Shown: piece by piece, positions 33,579 to 45,064 of the stretch
How the letters are laid out: each line of letters opens with the position of its first letter
Position numbering within the stretch: the first letter of the stretch is position 1
Origin: Anomaloglossus baeobatrachus
Taxonomy: Eukaryota; Chordata; Amphibia; Anura; Aromobatidae
Assembly: GCF_048569485.1 (NCBI RefSeq)
Contig: NC_134354.1
Coordinates: 89,121,825-89,185,824, forward strand
Reading direction: 5' to 3'
Length of the DNA stretch: 64,000 bases
The notes under the pieces: generated by a model
Told to the model about the DNA's origin: nothing
Databases searched by the model: none
The model's input: the letters and a program-made list of their open reading frames with translations, nothing else
Position numbers and translations under genes: made by a program

Positions 33579-34867
33579 ATCTAGGAAGTATAAGTTCTAT
33601 ATCTTAAAATGAAAGCAGCTTTATCAAGGATGGATCACGCTCATCATTACTAGAGTATCTGAGTACTCTGGTGCCATTCTGCACAGTCAAAAAAATGGGG
33701 TGAATACTCTCACTACTAAATCTCTAATTTACCGCACTTGGCTGGAATTGGTGTACTAGCAGCATCTAGGAATGGATAATTGACTTGGTCCTTTCTGTTT
33801 AAACAAAACCCTCTTCACTTGTCCCAGAGCAGTGTTCAGCTGTCTCTACCCCTGGCCTTGGAATTTAAGCAGAAATATCTAACCACCCAACAGGCATACT
33901 TCCAGACTGCTTGCCCTGATAAATGTCACCACTGAGGCTTTCTGTAGCCTGATGGCAGTGACCATTCTGTACTGTTTCCCTGCTACCACTTTCTCCTGGT
34001 GTGCCGTCCCCACCTTACACAAGCACGTGTTCAAAACTTTGAGGAATCAACCAAGATGGTGAACAGCAATTACATCCTTTTCTGTGTCTACTGAAATTAT
34101 TGCTGCTCACAAGGTGAAAGCTTTGCAAGCTGCCCAGGTGAAAGTGTAAAATACACAGGATGATCCTACTAAACCAAGCCTCAAATACCCTTTTTGGTGT
34201 GGCTTGGGTGACAATGAGGGGGAGGTGGAACAATAGATGGTTGTATGTGCTATATAGGGTACTATTAACATCAGCTTCTTGTCTGGTCAGTGTGAATGGC
34301 CTGAAGAGGATGAGATGGAGTCATCCTCCTAGTGGGGACAGGAAAGTGTTGCCTGTTGGGAGTCTGACACCTGGCAGACTTTGTCCCTCTGCCTTTCCTT
34401 TGACCCTTGCAGTATAGGCATTTTGGCCAGCATCAATTACTGGTTGTTTAACCTTCTCAACCCACACTACAAGAACTTTCCATTTCTCCTTCCTGCAGCA
34501 GAGAGGGGTATTAATATGGTGCAATACCAGAAGGCCGTAGTTGAAGAATTGGTCAAATTCCCATATGACAATACTGGTGGTAGAAGTAATAGGTGGTAGA
34601 GGTTCCTTGGACTACCTGAGAAGACAGAAGAGAGACACACCCAAAAGGTCCAACAGAGGAAGGGGAACACTATCAAAGGTCTAGGACAGTTTCATTAGTA
34701 CCGACCAGGCCCTGATTTGTGGGGTACTCTGACAAGGAGGGAAAAGTTTATGAAGATGCATTACATAGCATATCCCTGTCCGCATGGATACGTGGCATAA
34801 ATTGTCTCTATGCGTTGGATGTGTCAGCCTACACTACTGCTAGCGGGGTTTTTTTTTTTTTACACCA
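33579..34867 (+). pseudogene. Decayed hAT (ZBED-like) transposase region (copy A)
   Basis: Around 34400-34600 the plus strand encodes LLNPHYKNFPFL followed by YQKAVVEELVKF, resembling the LLDPRYK-N-FL segment of hAT/ZBED transposases. No intact frame runs through the rest of 33780-34760, and the N- and C-terminal landmarks (BED finger, dimerisation domain) are not recognisable. Also in copy B. The identification rests on one short motif and is tentative. Confidence 0.35.
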
Positions 34868-35036
34868 TTTGGAAGAAGTGGAATTCCTAGACTGGTAAGG
34901 CCAACTCACTAAGTGCAAGGGCTGAAAACAATTTACCTCTAAGGGAGAAATATCCCTCTTAGGGGTAAATGGTTTTCGGCCCTTTGCAGTTAGCGAGTTG
35001 GCTTTTACCAGTCTAGGAATTCCACTTCTTCCAAAT
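34868..35036. repeat. Long hairpin, ~78-bp arms
   Basis: TTTGGAAGAAGTGGAATTCC at the left end is matched by its complement at the right end. The arms pair through TTTACC to a tiny loop near 34950. A poly-T run precedes it (34849-34861). Probably a foldback MITE. It lies just past the last base comparable with copy B. Confidence 0.75.
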
Positions 35037-35242
35037 GAAAACCATTCTTTTACGAGTTTTCACAAATTGTGGGAGAAGTGGTGGCCTATATGAGACAATA
35101 AGGGTAGGTTCCCACTATCAGTACACACAGGGTTTTGGATACAGCAATTTCAGAGACCAAAACACTGCGTCATACAGTATAAGCACAGTGGATGGGATTT
35201 ACATAAATCCCATGCCCACTGTACTTTTTCCACAGTGTAAAC
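35037..35242. other. Non-genic, MITE-like sequence
   Basis: TAAGGGTAGGTTCCCACTAT near 35098 looks like a MITE end; its partner is not resolved. The hAT MITE at 35243 is inserted at its edge. Confidence 0.35.
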
Positions 35243-35380
35243 CAGGGGTCCCCCAACTCCTGTCCTCAAGGGCCACCAACAGCGCATGTTTTTGGGGTGT
35301 CTTTAGCATTGCATGGGTGTTGGAATCCTCACCTGTGCAATACTAAGGAAATTCTGAAAACATGCATTGTTGGACCCCTG
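35243..35380. mobile_element. Small hAT-type MITE, 138 bp
   Basis: Ends CAGGGGTCCCCCAACTCC and GTTGGACCCCTG. The 8-bp flanks GTGTAAAC (35235-35242) and GCGTAAAC (35381-35388) match at 7 of 8, as expected for an aged hAT duplication. Confidence 0.8.
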
Positions 35381-35489
35381 GCGTAAACGGAAGTGCGTCA
35401 TGGCTTTCCGAGCTACAGCATGTCAATTTATGCTTGCAGAAACATGAGTGTTCTCAGCGGTAAGAATGCCGTAACAATCTGCAGCGCCC

Positions 35490-36470
35490 AGAATCCTGAT
35501 CGTGGGCACAGATGTTTTCCTGTGGAACATTCATCTCTCCGTAAGAGGGAAGACATTCTGTCTAGAACGCAAGGTCATCCGGATCATCCTTTATCTGGAT
35601 GATCAACTAATTGGGCCTTATCTGTTCTTTTGTTAGCACATCCAGCCAACATATGCCAAATTCGGTCATCCTTGGGTTGGTTGGTCAATTTGATTCAGTT
35701 TTAAAAATATTGTCAAGTTGGAAACAAGGAAAAATATCCTTAAGTGCCATGTCCATTCTCGGCTCCATGACCGCATGCATTCAAACAGTTGCCTGGTCCC
35801 AAGCTCATACAAGGGTTTTATAGGTTCAAATCATACTTTTAAAGCCATTAGTCTTTCAAATAAATGCATCCTTACCTTTTCTGAAGAGTAGAGAAGTTAC
35901 AAATGCAATTTACAAGAAGGCATGTAATACCTTCTCTTTTTGTTATGATGATACTCCTCTCTTGATTCTCCTCACCCAAATATTGCCAAATTCCTACATT
36001 TTCCACAGTGGACTAGATAAAGGTTTGAAACACAGTACCTTTTTAAAAATCCAGATTACAATTTAAACTTGTACGTTGATCAAAATATGGTTGTACATTT
36101 TATTACAAAGGCAGCCTCTCAATTATCACTAAGTTGCCAATGCAGTACTATCATGGGACTTGAATGTTATACCCAAGGGCCTATCGCTACGTTCATTTGA
36201 GCTTTTACTTTTGATGGACGTAAACAAATTGTTTTGGAATGCAGCCTTTCTTGTAGCAGTCATGACTGCAAAGAGAATAGGTAAATATTAGATAACCAAA
36301 TTATTCTCCATTTGGGCCATTGCTTCAAAGAAAGTATCAAAGTTCTACATATCTCAAGAAATTATTCTACCTTCCTTTGGTCAGAACTCCTCATATTAAA
36401 GAAGAGTTCTATTTCATGGATGTATGCAGATTCATACTTGGTTGTGTAGAACGAAAAAAAAAAAATCATT
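35490..36470 (+). mobile_element. Decayed DIRS-like fragment
   Basis: Plus-strand sequence near 35570-35620 resembles the YLDD region of a DIRS reverse transcriptase, and that near 36230-36300 resembles part of the tyrosine recombinase domain (FLVAVMTAKR). No terminal repeats were found. It is heavily broken and looks much older than the element at 6549. Confidence 0.5.
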
Positions 36471-36599
36471 GTCCAGTACAATGGACCTAGCAAAGGCAAA
36501 AAGGCTTTTAAGGGTACAAATGCCAACTGGATGAAAGACAGCCATAGACTGAGGATATCAAGGCAATCAAAACTATTTAATAAAACCTAATTTCATTAT
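36471..36599. other. Non-genic spacer
   Basis: AT-rich; nothing recognised. Confidence 0.4.
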
Positions 36600-36678
36600 G
36601 GGTGGCATGGTGGCTCAGTGGTTAGCATTGCAGTCTTGCAGCGCTGGGGTCCTGGGTTCAAATCCCACTAAGGACAAC

Positions 36679-37204
36679 TGTTGGGGATGAGAATTGAGTA
36701 TCCAGAAATACTTAATTCAGCCATTTCATAGACTAAGGTATATAGTTTAGTAAGATGTAAATTAACACACATTTATGCATGTCTTTGTTCTTTTTACTAA
36801 CACGTATATATAGGTATATTGCATATTTAGTGTTTTTCCTTGGACACAGTATATACTGGTATATGTAACTTGAAGATGGCTGCTGCTTCCTGTTTGCCCA
36901 TGGGACGATGGACAAAGGAATTCCTAAGAGCCAGAACTGAGCCAATCAAGAAGAGGATATGCTAATTTCCATGTGACTTGAAGCCCTGCCCTACGATACG
37001 TGATTGGACAAACTTTTGTTTACACCTCTTTGCTTCGTGGTCTAGGTGTCCAAAAATAAAGACTTCAGTCTTGCCTCAGCTTCTGTCATGTGAGAGTGTT
37101 ATAATTGATTCAATCAATTGTTATTCTTTCTCACGTGCACACACTATATGATTAGAAACAGCGGTCAGATTCTAAAAGTGACTGGTTAAGTCACGTCCCT
37201 AACA
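36679..37204 (+). mobile_element. Solo LTR fossil (ERV-like) inside the SINE
   Basis: Starts TGTTGGGGATGAG and ends CCCTAACA, flanked by CAAC on both sides (36675-36678, 37205-37208). Intact SINE sequence supplies the empty site AAGGACAACATCTGC. An AATAAA at 37055-37060 is followed by CTTGCCTCAGC, typical of an LTR R region. No internal genes. A 4-bp duplication fits gammaretrovirus-like ERVs. Confidence 0.75.
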
Positions 37205-37341
37205 CAACATCTGCAAGGAGTTTGTATGTTCTCCCCGTGTTTGCGTGGATTTCCTCCGGTTTCCTCCCACACTCCAAAGACATACAGATAAGGACTCTAG
37301 ATTTTGAGCCCCAATGGGGACAGTGTTACCAATGTATGTAA

Positions 37342-37525
37342 GGCCGGTTTCACACATCCGGCGCTCTCCCATACAGTGACTACAGTCCAGTGACAGCACA
37401 ACAAGCGCCGGTCACATGCTGTCATGTGACCCGGAAGTTACAGCGCTGTCACTGTACTGTATTGTCTGTACGGGAGAGTGCCGGATCCAGCAAAACGGCA
37501 AAAAGCCGGAAGTGTGAAACCGGCC
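37342..37525. mobile_element. Foldback MITE inside the SINE
   Basis: Ends GGCCGGTTTCACACATCCGG and CCGGAAGTGTGAAACCGGCC, with TAA on both sides (37339-37341, 37526-37528). Same family as the elements just upstream of both H2A genes, sharing ACAAGCGCCGGTCACATGCT inside. Confidence 0.92.
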
Positions 37526-37575
37526 TAAACCGCTGTGGAACTAATAGCGCTATATAAATGAATAAATTATTCATT

Positions 37576-40500
37576 TAAGTTGGGAAAAAAAATTGTCCTA
37601 AGGTGGATAACCTCCTTTCAGAAATGCTTATGGTCAAAGTGTCAGCCTATCACCATGTCCTATTTAGGTATTGTACTCTTTGGTATGGTCCATTCTGTCG
37701 GCCATATAGTACAATTACAGTGGAGTAACAAGATTTGCAGGACCTTGATCTGTGATCCACATCTGTACTTCTTGGGAGCTTGACCGGAGTCTTGTGAACT
37801 TCCTTTCAGGTATTCCAATGTTGACACCCCAAGCGCCTCTTGCCTTTGCAAAGCCAGATGTCATGATGATGCACAAGAGCCTTACAAATACAAGAGTCAC
37901 CCAGGACGTCCAAGTTACAGCTAAGGAAGTTCAGAGAACCCTGGTCTGGCTGCCATGGAAAACAGACATGGATACTGGATCACTGTCTTGAAAACCCTTT
38001 TGCGCCTCTTAAATGCATGTTGTGGAGATTGTTTCCTCACTGCAAAGTCATGGGTGGTCAGAAAGATCAGATATGGAGAATATTAGCAACCTGCAGATTA
38101 CATTAGCCAGGGAACCTTCACAAACAAGGTACGGCAGGTTCCTTTGCCAAAGAACAAAATGCAAGTCACTTATGTTGTAATATTTATTGGTATCGATTTT
38201 TATTTTTTCATTGGAAGGAGATCATTTACAAAAAGAAAAAACAAAGACCATTTGTTTTAGTGCACTTTCAAAGAGCAGGCAAAGCCTGAGACCTGGAATG
38301 CACCACGCTGGATTCAGCTCATGCTGTGTCTACATAATGGAGAACTGAATGGCACAAACATTGAAGAAGCCATGCAAATAAAACATCTTAAAAGCCTACA
38401 AGCTCTAGATCTCATCTGAAGCCATAAATGCTCAGTAGTAAACGGTGGCAAACATTTGTCAAAAGCCCTTTTTATATATTTATACGAGGTAAAGAGACCA
38501 GATCTCAGGTATTAAATTGTCCAAGAGCAAATATGGTTTTGTTGACCAACTGTTTTCCTGTCTGCAATGGAGGAACAGGCCGAGGACTACGACCAAGTTT
38601 TATCGAACAGTTCTAGAGACCCTAAATGGTTTACTGGTCAATGTGAAAACTAAAGAGGTGTCTGGTGTCACAGACTAGACAGTGATATAGGGGGTAGAAA
38701 AAGAGATGGCAACCCCTAGAGTCCGGACGTGACCAAGTTCCCAAACTATCCTCACTGGCTGGCACGTTATCCCACCGAATTATGACCACCTGTATGCGCT
38801 ATATGGAAACTCTTACAATCCGATATTGGTATTACGGCATTGCTCTTAGTACAAAAAGAATTGTCTTCCTAAACGTCATCAATGAGGCAAAGTTTACAAA
38901 CTTTACAAATAGCACCAGGCTTCACAAGTCTCCAGCAACCGTGACAAGTCTGCACTCAGCCTCACATATAAGATTTAACTAGGGGATAATACCCATTATC
39001 TTTTTTTTTTTTTAACAATTGTAGCTTAATGGCTCAACTAATCTGCTTCTAAAGAAAGGTTATGATGGGAATGATCAATGCCCCTACGCAAGTGTCAGGC
39101 TAAATCTTGGTGTGGAGTCCCAGTAGGGCTCTGTTCATAATTCTATTTTTTTTATGCTTTGCCATTCATGTGGTCAAACATACAAAACACCCTACAAACC
39201 CCAATATAATCAATGCAATGAATCAGGATAATCCCATATCCAGACTGAGCGGGAACAGGTTTTATATTACAGCTAAATGAAAGTTATGAGATTGAGAGCG
39301 CATTTATCGTCACATCACCTCAGAGTAGGCTCGAATGGCACATTGCATCTGTGCACTTAGCCTACAGCAAATGTTGGGAGCTTTTCCTGACGAATACTGT
39401 GACATTCCTATTGGCCCCAATATGTATTCTGTCAGCCTCTGATAATCATCTGTATACTATTTAACTGCATAGGAAAGCACAGAGGGCAAAGAAACATACC
39501 ATGCTGCATCCTTCTTGTGGGTCCCTATGGAAGGCATCCATCCTGACCGTGCCACACGCACCCAATAGTGAGCACAGATGAAATGTCTGCCTAGCCTTAC
39601 ATAAGACCTACTAAAAGATCCTTGTTTTCGTTGGTTTTGCATATAGCAATTTTTTGCTAAATTTTTTTATTTTCTTGGTTTTAGCATTTTTGCTAACTTT
39701 CTGATGTTGGGTGTTTGTTAAAATGTAAACATGAAACCTGCTGCAAACAGTGCTGTTTTTTTTAATTGTGGCACTTTCTCCAAGATGCGCTATGTTGTAG
39801 CAATGGATTATTAAAGCAATTATAGTGGCATAGCTCAAAAATGAGTGCAATTTTTTTTTTAAAGGGATAAATATCTTCAGGGAATTTATTTAAATCCCCT
39901 GTTTATAGGTGATGTTTACTGACTATATTTTTCTCAGCTTCTGCTCCTTGCTTGTTTTTACATTTGGGCAGAGTTGTGATCTTTAACTACAATTTAACTG
40001 CAGCGCCTGCAGGTAGTCTGAGACACACCTCCTGTCTCGTCATTGGTTCATGCTGTTGCGGCTTCCTCTCCACTGCACCTCTGATTGGCTGTATCCATCA
40101 CAGGCTCTCCGGTAAGTCAATACATGGAAAGCCCAATTGGGTGCTTTAATAGAACTTTGGAATTTGGTATTTTTAAGAACAGATAGTTCATGTGTTGCGA
40201 CTATTGAGCTGGAAATCTGTTTTTGGTTGGCAACTACACAACATTGTTTCCTAAATACATAATAAATGAGACTATTAGTGGTTGTTTTTAAAAGATAATT
40301 ATCTAGCTTGCCTGATGTTTTCATAATCACTTGCATTCTCTACAAGGAAAGAAGAAAAAAAAAAGGCTGAAACTGTATGACTAAATTGACAACTTGGCAT
40401 TACCATTTCTCTTGTTTCATGGCAATGACAATTTCAAAACAGATTTACCATATTACGAAGCTGAACCAATTTATTCCTGGTCTAATTTTTTTAGTCTCTC

Positions 40501-40720
40501 TTTATGCAAGGCCGGGTTCCCGTGTGTAATCGAATCGCAATACCCGGGTCCCGACTGGCGTCTTTCCTGCCCTGAACTTACTGCTTCTACGTCTGCCCTA
40601 TGTGATCAGAGAACAATCCATATATCTAGGACATGTGAACTCGTCCAAGGGCATTGCAGATCATTTGTAACCTATGACAAAAACAGAATTTCTCATCAGA
40701 GGATGGGGTGAAGGTTGTGC
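37576..40720. other. About 3.1 kb with no recognised gene
   Basis: Both strands were read for known proteins and repeats. Only short frames, poly-T runs (39000-39014) and mixed AT-rich sequence were found. A short stretch near 40030-40110 has two inverted CCAAT boxes (ATTGG) and then GGTAAGT, but no other promoter evidence. In mammals the gene downstream of TOMM70 is NIT2; I did not find a NIT2 exon here. Confidence 0.5.
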
Positions 40721-41263
40721 ATGCAAGGATTGATTTATTTTATCACAAATGGCAGCTTTAAAAGGAAAGGAAAAAAAAATAGTTGTTTTTCACTCATAAA
40801 AAAAAAGGAAAATAAATCAGACTGGTGTGATCAGTTATGTACAAGAGGAATAGGACATATATAACAGAAATCAAGAAAAAAAATAGTAAAAGTACCCCCA
40901 CAAAAAAATAAAATAAATGAAATTTAAGAAAAATTGCTCACACAACCACCCATTCCCTGACGAAACAGAAATTAACTCAAGTCAACAGTTTTATTTGCAT
41001 GGCAAACTGCGTCGTCCTGTTCTCATGCAGCGGTGTCTTAACTTTTCCTTCGACATCGGCAGAGGGAAATCATCCCAGACACCCTCACCTCACAATACCA
41101 AAAACATCTAAGGGATGAATGACAACACCACAAGCAGAAAAACGAGGGTCTGCCATTCCACTTTTTGTTTTGGATGCAAAAAACTCTTCCGGGAGAAATT
41201 ACTTTTCTTAAAAGATCAATATTTCGCAGCTATCACATTTTTTGCTCGTCGCTGGAAGTCTGT
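40721..41263 (-). other. tomm70: Probable TOMM70 3' UTR
   Basis: Sequence after the TOMM70 stop codon. Minus-strand AATAAA signals occur at 40990-40995 (270 bases past the stop) and near 40728-40736. Which is used cannot be told from sequence. Confidence 0.45.
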
Positions 41264-41417
41264 TTACAGTGTTGGCGGCTTTAAGCCATATTTCTTGGCG
41301 ACTTCAGTCTGGGCATAAGCGGCATCACATAGTGAGTACAGGTGGGCCATTTCCATTTCAGATTTCGCCAGGTTGATGGCTTTATTGAACATGTCAATGG
41401 CTTTGTCCAGATTCCCT
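41264..41417 (-). CDS. tomm70: TOMM70 last coding exon
   Basis: Encodes the C terminus of the mitochondrial outer-membrane import receptor TOM70, which receives Hsp70/Hsp90-bound precursors. After completing an Arg codon the exon gives 50 residues from GNLDKAIDMFNKAINLAKSE through DAAYAQTEVAKKYGLKPPTL, then TAA. This is the last TPR repeat and tail, nearly identical to the mammalian protein. The acceptor is CTGTTTTAG, with the AG at 41418-41419. The frame and splice phase agree with the preceding exon at 42671. No disabling change is seen. Because upstream exons are not found in the window, it may be the true gene end or an orphan duplicate. Confidence 0.95.
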
Positions 41418-42670
41418 CTAAAACAGAAATATATAGTGTGATTGTTATACACAGAACAGTTTCTATATAAGAAACAGCAAGTAGCAGCTTTGTAAGATGG
41501 TGCTCTTATGGACATGATTATATGAAGATACCCAAAATAACAGTACTCAAAATGGCGCTTGCACTGTGTACCACACCAATATCTGCACTCAGACATCATA
41601 AGACTTATAAGACATTATGGGCCTTTCCTGTGATTTAAAGAGGATTCAGCTTATTAGAGAATATATCTATATAAGTTTCTATCCTGTAGTTTGACCAATA
41701 GTGAAAGAATATGCAGCCTTAGATTGCATCCAAGAAACTCGAAATAATTATAAAGTTCTTCAAACTCAGTCTTGCTCCTCTTTTGACCAAAGCACTTTGG
41801 TCTCTGTGGATATTGTGTATGCATACATATATCAGACACATAATTTGGAATATGAGCAATTAGGATGGTATGTGCATGATTTATGTGTATGCCTAAATCA
41901 GTCGGCGCCCAATCTGGGGTGGCCAGGACAGTACCATAAATAAAAGTCTAAAGTATCCAATAGAGTAAAACGTCATAGCTTTAAATTTTTTATTTTTAGA
42001 TACCATTACAGATGTGTCAATTAGAGATGAGCAAACCCAAGGTTTGGAAAAAAACAGACAGTTCGGGTGCTTTACATACGAACACCACGTCAGCAAGCAT
42101 TGCGGTGCATAGGTATGCCCGGTGTCAGTCCAGTGCTTGCTGCTTGCAGTGTTGGATCAGCTAGCACTAGGGGGGGTAACAACAGCATGACCGGAGATAG
42201 TGAGCATCCACACCCCCAAAAAAAAAAATAAATAAAAATAAAATAAATAATAAAAACATGGAAAAACTCTGCTCATCCACTCCCAAAAGTGATCTGTTAA
42301 TGGCTGGCTGTATGTGGGCAGAGACCTGAACTGCTCAATTAGTGACTTTCATTGGGGTTCAGGTCAAGTTCAGGTCCCAAACCAAACTCAAAGTTCAGCT
42401 GTCCCCCACCAAACCGAATTTCCATGGGTTCGCCTCATCTCTAGTGGCAATACTAAAAGTCTGACGCATCTCAGTCTTGTGCACCTATGTCAGACTCCCA
42501 GGGCCTGAAATGCGTCACTACTTTTCAGCTTACCATGTACGTACTTAATTCCATTAGATAAGTGAAAATAAAACTGCACATTTTAACTCTATTGGATGGT
42601 GCATTTTATTTCTTCTGAGTGTATATAAAACTTAGAGAAACCACCATGCTTCTAAGCAGCGGGCGCTTAC
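41418..42670 (-). other. tomm70: TOMM70 intron between the last two exons
   Basis: Bounded by donor GTAAG (42666-42670 complemented) and acceptor TAG. Contains a stretch rich in A near 42215-42260. No other gene seen. Confidence 0.85.
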
Positions 42671-42793
42671 CTCTGAACTTCTATTGTCCCCATGGTCTCG
42701 TAAGCAAAGTCACATTTGTTATCTATTTCAATGGCTTTACTGATGAGGTCTAAGCCTTTGTCAAGATCTTGTTTCCATTGCAGCTGGAGTAAG
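42671..42793 (-). CDS. tomm70: TOMM70 penultimate coding exon
   Basis: The 123-bp exon encodes LLQLQWKQDLDKGLDLISKA then IEIDNKCDFAYETMGTIEVQ, part of the C-terminal TPR array of TOM70, with only a few differences from mammalian TOMM70. The acceptor is CACTTTTTCAG and the donor AG|GTAAG. It ends with AG, which joins A from the next exon to make Arg. The preceding exon should encode a segment ending in YVHKG, and none is visible before copy B of the duplication starts at 43823. That leaves either a very large intron or a truncated duplicate. Confidence 0.95.
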
Positions 42794-43822
42794 CTGAAAA
42801 AGTGAAGATAAAAAAAAACCTCATAGAAGAAACTGAAAATTAAACTGTCTACAGGAAACTACTGGAGGTGATGAACATTTACTGAATAAGCTCAGGTTCT
42901 GGCTTCTTGAGGCTGGTTAGGTTGGGGGTAGACAAAAAGTTACTCTAAAGGTGACCATATGTATAAGGTCTCTTTCACATTGCATTTTGACCTCCGTTCA
43001 GTGGTCCTGTTGGGGCTTCCGTCAAAACCCACAACAAAACAGGTTTTGGACGCATGCGTCGATGGGGCCATTGACTATAACGTTGCAGAAGGAGACACCG
43101 TGTGCTCTGTCTTGCACCATGTTCAGGAGTGTATGCCTACTGGACGCAGACACCCAGATGCAGTCTAGTATATCTGGGTGTCCGCCTCCAGAAAGCGTAT
43201 ACTCCCAAACATGGTGCAGAACAGCGCACACGGGGTGACTCCTCCTGCACCATTATAGTCAATGGCCCCGTTGGCGAATACGTCCGAAACTCGTTTTGCG
43301 GGGGGTTCAAACGGAATCCTGATGGGACCACTGAACGGGGAGAGGAAAACAGTGGGAAAGCGGTCTTAGATAAATGTTGGATGAAGCTGTCGCCCAACTA
43401 GTTTGTATTGTGGTGTCCTGTTTGGTTTAGGTGAAATTCAACGTCTTTTTTTTTTTTTTTTATGGACGGGAGATAAAGTAGTCACCATAGGGGCCTGGCA
43501 GAGGGGCTATTCCCTGACCTCACAGCTGATCCTAATAAAAAACTCCATACACATTAGAAAAATAACAGTCAGCCAAACCCGCCAATGTCAGCTGACCATC
43601 TAATTTGTATGGGAGCTTCACGACTCCCTCCTGACAGATGATGTCGGTGAACAGAAGGATTCAGTCTTTTGAATCTCAATGGCCAATCCTTTTTATTTGA
43701 CACTGAGGTAAGCAGCTGTCGGAGGAGACTTGCAGCAGCTCACTCAGAGAACAGAGGACTCCGTGGTTCCTGTGTATGGGGAGCAGAGAGCTGGTGGCTG
43801 AATGATTGTTTCGTCAACAGCT
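42794..43822. other. Upstream flank of the TOMM70 exons, up to the duplication junction
   Basis: No further TOMM70 exon is present. Holds a foldback element (42967-43366) and a T-run near 43446. CCATACACATTAG at about 43546 resembles part of another frog repeat. Confidence 0.6.
42967..43366. mobile_element. Foldback MITE in the TOMM70 flank
   Basis: Ends AGGTCTCTTTCACATTG and, complemented, AGACCGCTTTCCCACTG. The interior is a long imperfect palindrome centred near 43165 (CACCATGTTCAGGAGTGTAT against its complement). Left flank TAA, right flank TTA; the target duplication is not exact. Confidence 0.6.
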
Positions 43823-43913
43823 AAATTAACAACTTCCTGACATGGAAGACAGTCCAGCAAATTTGCGAGATCAAAAACATGATTCTAGTGAGTTTTAGAT
43901 CAGGGAGATATCA

Positions 43914-44842
43914 TGACTCTGAAAATTGTAGATTCACATTGAAGGCATCAAAACTATGAATTAACACATGTGGAATGAAATACTTAACAAAAAAGTATGA
44001 AACAACTGAAAATATGTCTTATATTCTAGGTTATTCAAAGTAGCCACCTTTTGCTTTGATTACTGCTTTGCACACTCTTAGCATTCTCTTGATGAGCTTC
44101 AAGAGGTAGTCACCGGAAATGGTCTGAAGGAGTTCCCAGAGATGCTTAGCACTTGTTGGCCCTTTTGCCTTCACTTTGCGGTCCAACTCACCCCAAACCA
44201 TCTCGATTGGGTTCAGGTCTGGTGACTGTGGAGGCCAAGTCATCTGGCGTAGCACCCCATCACTCTTCTTCTTAGTCAAATAGCCCTTACACAGCCTGGA
44301 GGTGTGTTTGGGGTCATTGTCCTGTTGAAAAATAAATGATGGTCCAACTAAATGCAAACCGGATGGAATAGCATGCCGCTGCAAGATGCTGTGGTAGCCA
44401 TGCTGGTTCAGTATGCCTTCAATTTTGAATAAATACCCAACAGTGTCACCAGCAAAGCACACCATCACACCTCCTCCTCCATGTCCAAAAATGAAGAAAT
44501 TCTGGAGATACATTCAATCAGTTATAAGGTCCATTACACAGCTAGATGTAACTCTTAACTCCAGAATTAGTTCTTCTTCTCTTAAACATTGAAGCGATAC
44601 CTAAACATTTTAGGCCCATAGTAATACATATTCTACTAGTGTCCACTAATCTCATTGTATTCAAATGGAAAAGTGAGAAAGCTCCTAATATTCAAGAAGC
44701 AAAGGAGAAACTAACTCTACATAGAACTTTAGAGTACTATTATGCCATAAAAAATAATACTCAAACCAAGTACCTCACCAAATGGGAAAATAAAGAAAAC
44801 TCTTTGAATGAGAAGGTGTGTCCAAATTTTTGGTCTGTACTG
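43914..44842 (-). mobile_element. Rearranged Tc1-like transposon relic (copy B)
   Basis: Counterpart of 12653-13593, with the same lost left TIR and the same foreign ~240 bp next to the right TIR. The rearrangement therefore predates the duplication. Confidence 0.85.
44031..44513 (-). pseudogene. Tc1-like transposase, C-terminal part (copy B)
   Basis: Same catalytic half as copy A. It retains Glu in SPDLNPIEMVWGEL but has two small in-frame deletions (within GGGGVMV...CFAG and in LLQ...TISGD). It lacks the DNA-binding domain and the first catalytic Asp. Not functional. Confidence 0.88.
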
Positions 44843-45064
44843 TATATATATAAATTTATGTGGCATTGGTCGATATTTTGGCTAAAATACACAAACTCGC
44901 AACGTACCTCAAGGGTCCTCATTATCTTGCGAGTCCCTACCTACACTAACATTAAAAGCAAAGCCATAGAAAAAGGACTGACAATTTCAAAGGACCCAAA
45001 ATTTCCTAAGTTCAATATAGTAAAAAAGAGCAACAGTATTTTCTGCCCGGGTCACAGAGACTAA

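Larger units (their letters stand above)
12554..34755 (+). repeat. Large direct duplication, copy A
   Basis: From AAATTAACAACTTCCTGACA at 12554 to about 34755, the sequence matches 43823-64000 in the same order and orientation throughout. Copy A is about 2 kb longer. The excess is explained by an 821-bp palindromic insertion, a 726-bp MITE, ~300 bp deleted in copy B and longer minisatellites, minus a 450-bp MITE found only in B. The right edge of the homology is unknown because copy B runs off the window. Confidence 0.97.
36600..37575 (+). mobile_element. tRNA-derived SINE, interrupted twice
   Basis: The head has a Pol III A box (TGGCTCAGTGG, 36611-36621) and B box (GGGTTCAAATCC, 36655-36666). 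The body reads ATCTGCAAGGAGTTTGTATG, TTCCTCCCACACTCCAAAGA and a tail GCGCTATATAAATGAATAAA. The head is separated from the body by a solo LTR (36679-37204), and the body from the tail by a MITE (37342-37525). This SINE type is abundant in frogs. Confidence 0.88.

Noticed and set aside
36600-36675. tRNA gene with good A and B boxes
   Set aside because: It is the head of a tRNA-derived SINE, followed by the SINE body; no intact cloverleaf end.
40030-40110. Two inverted CCAAT boxes and a GGTAAGT as a promoter and first exon
   Set aside because: No transcript start, CpG enrichment or downstream exon supports it; the motifs are short enough to arise by chance.
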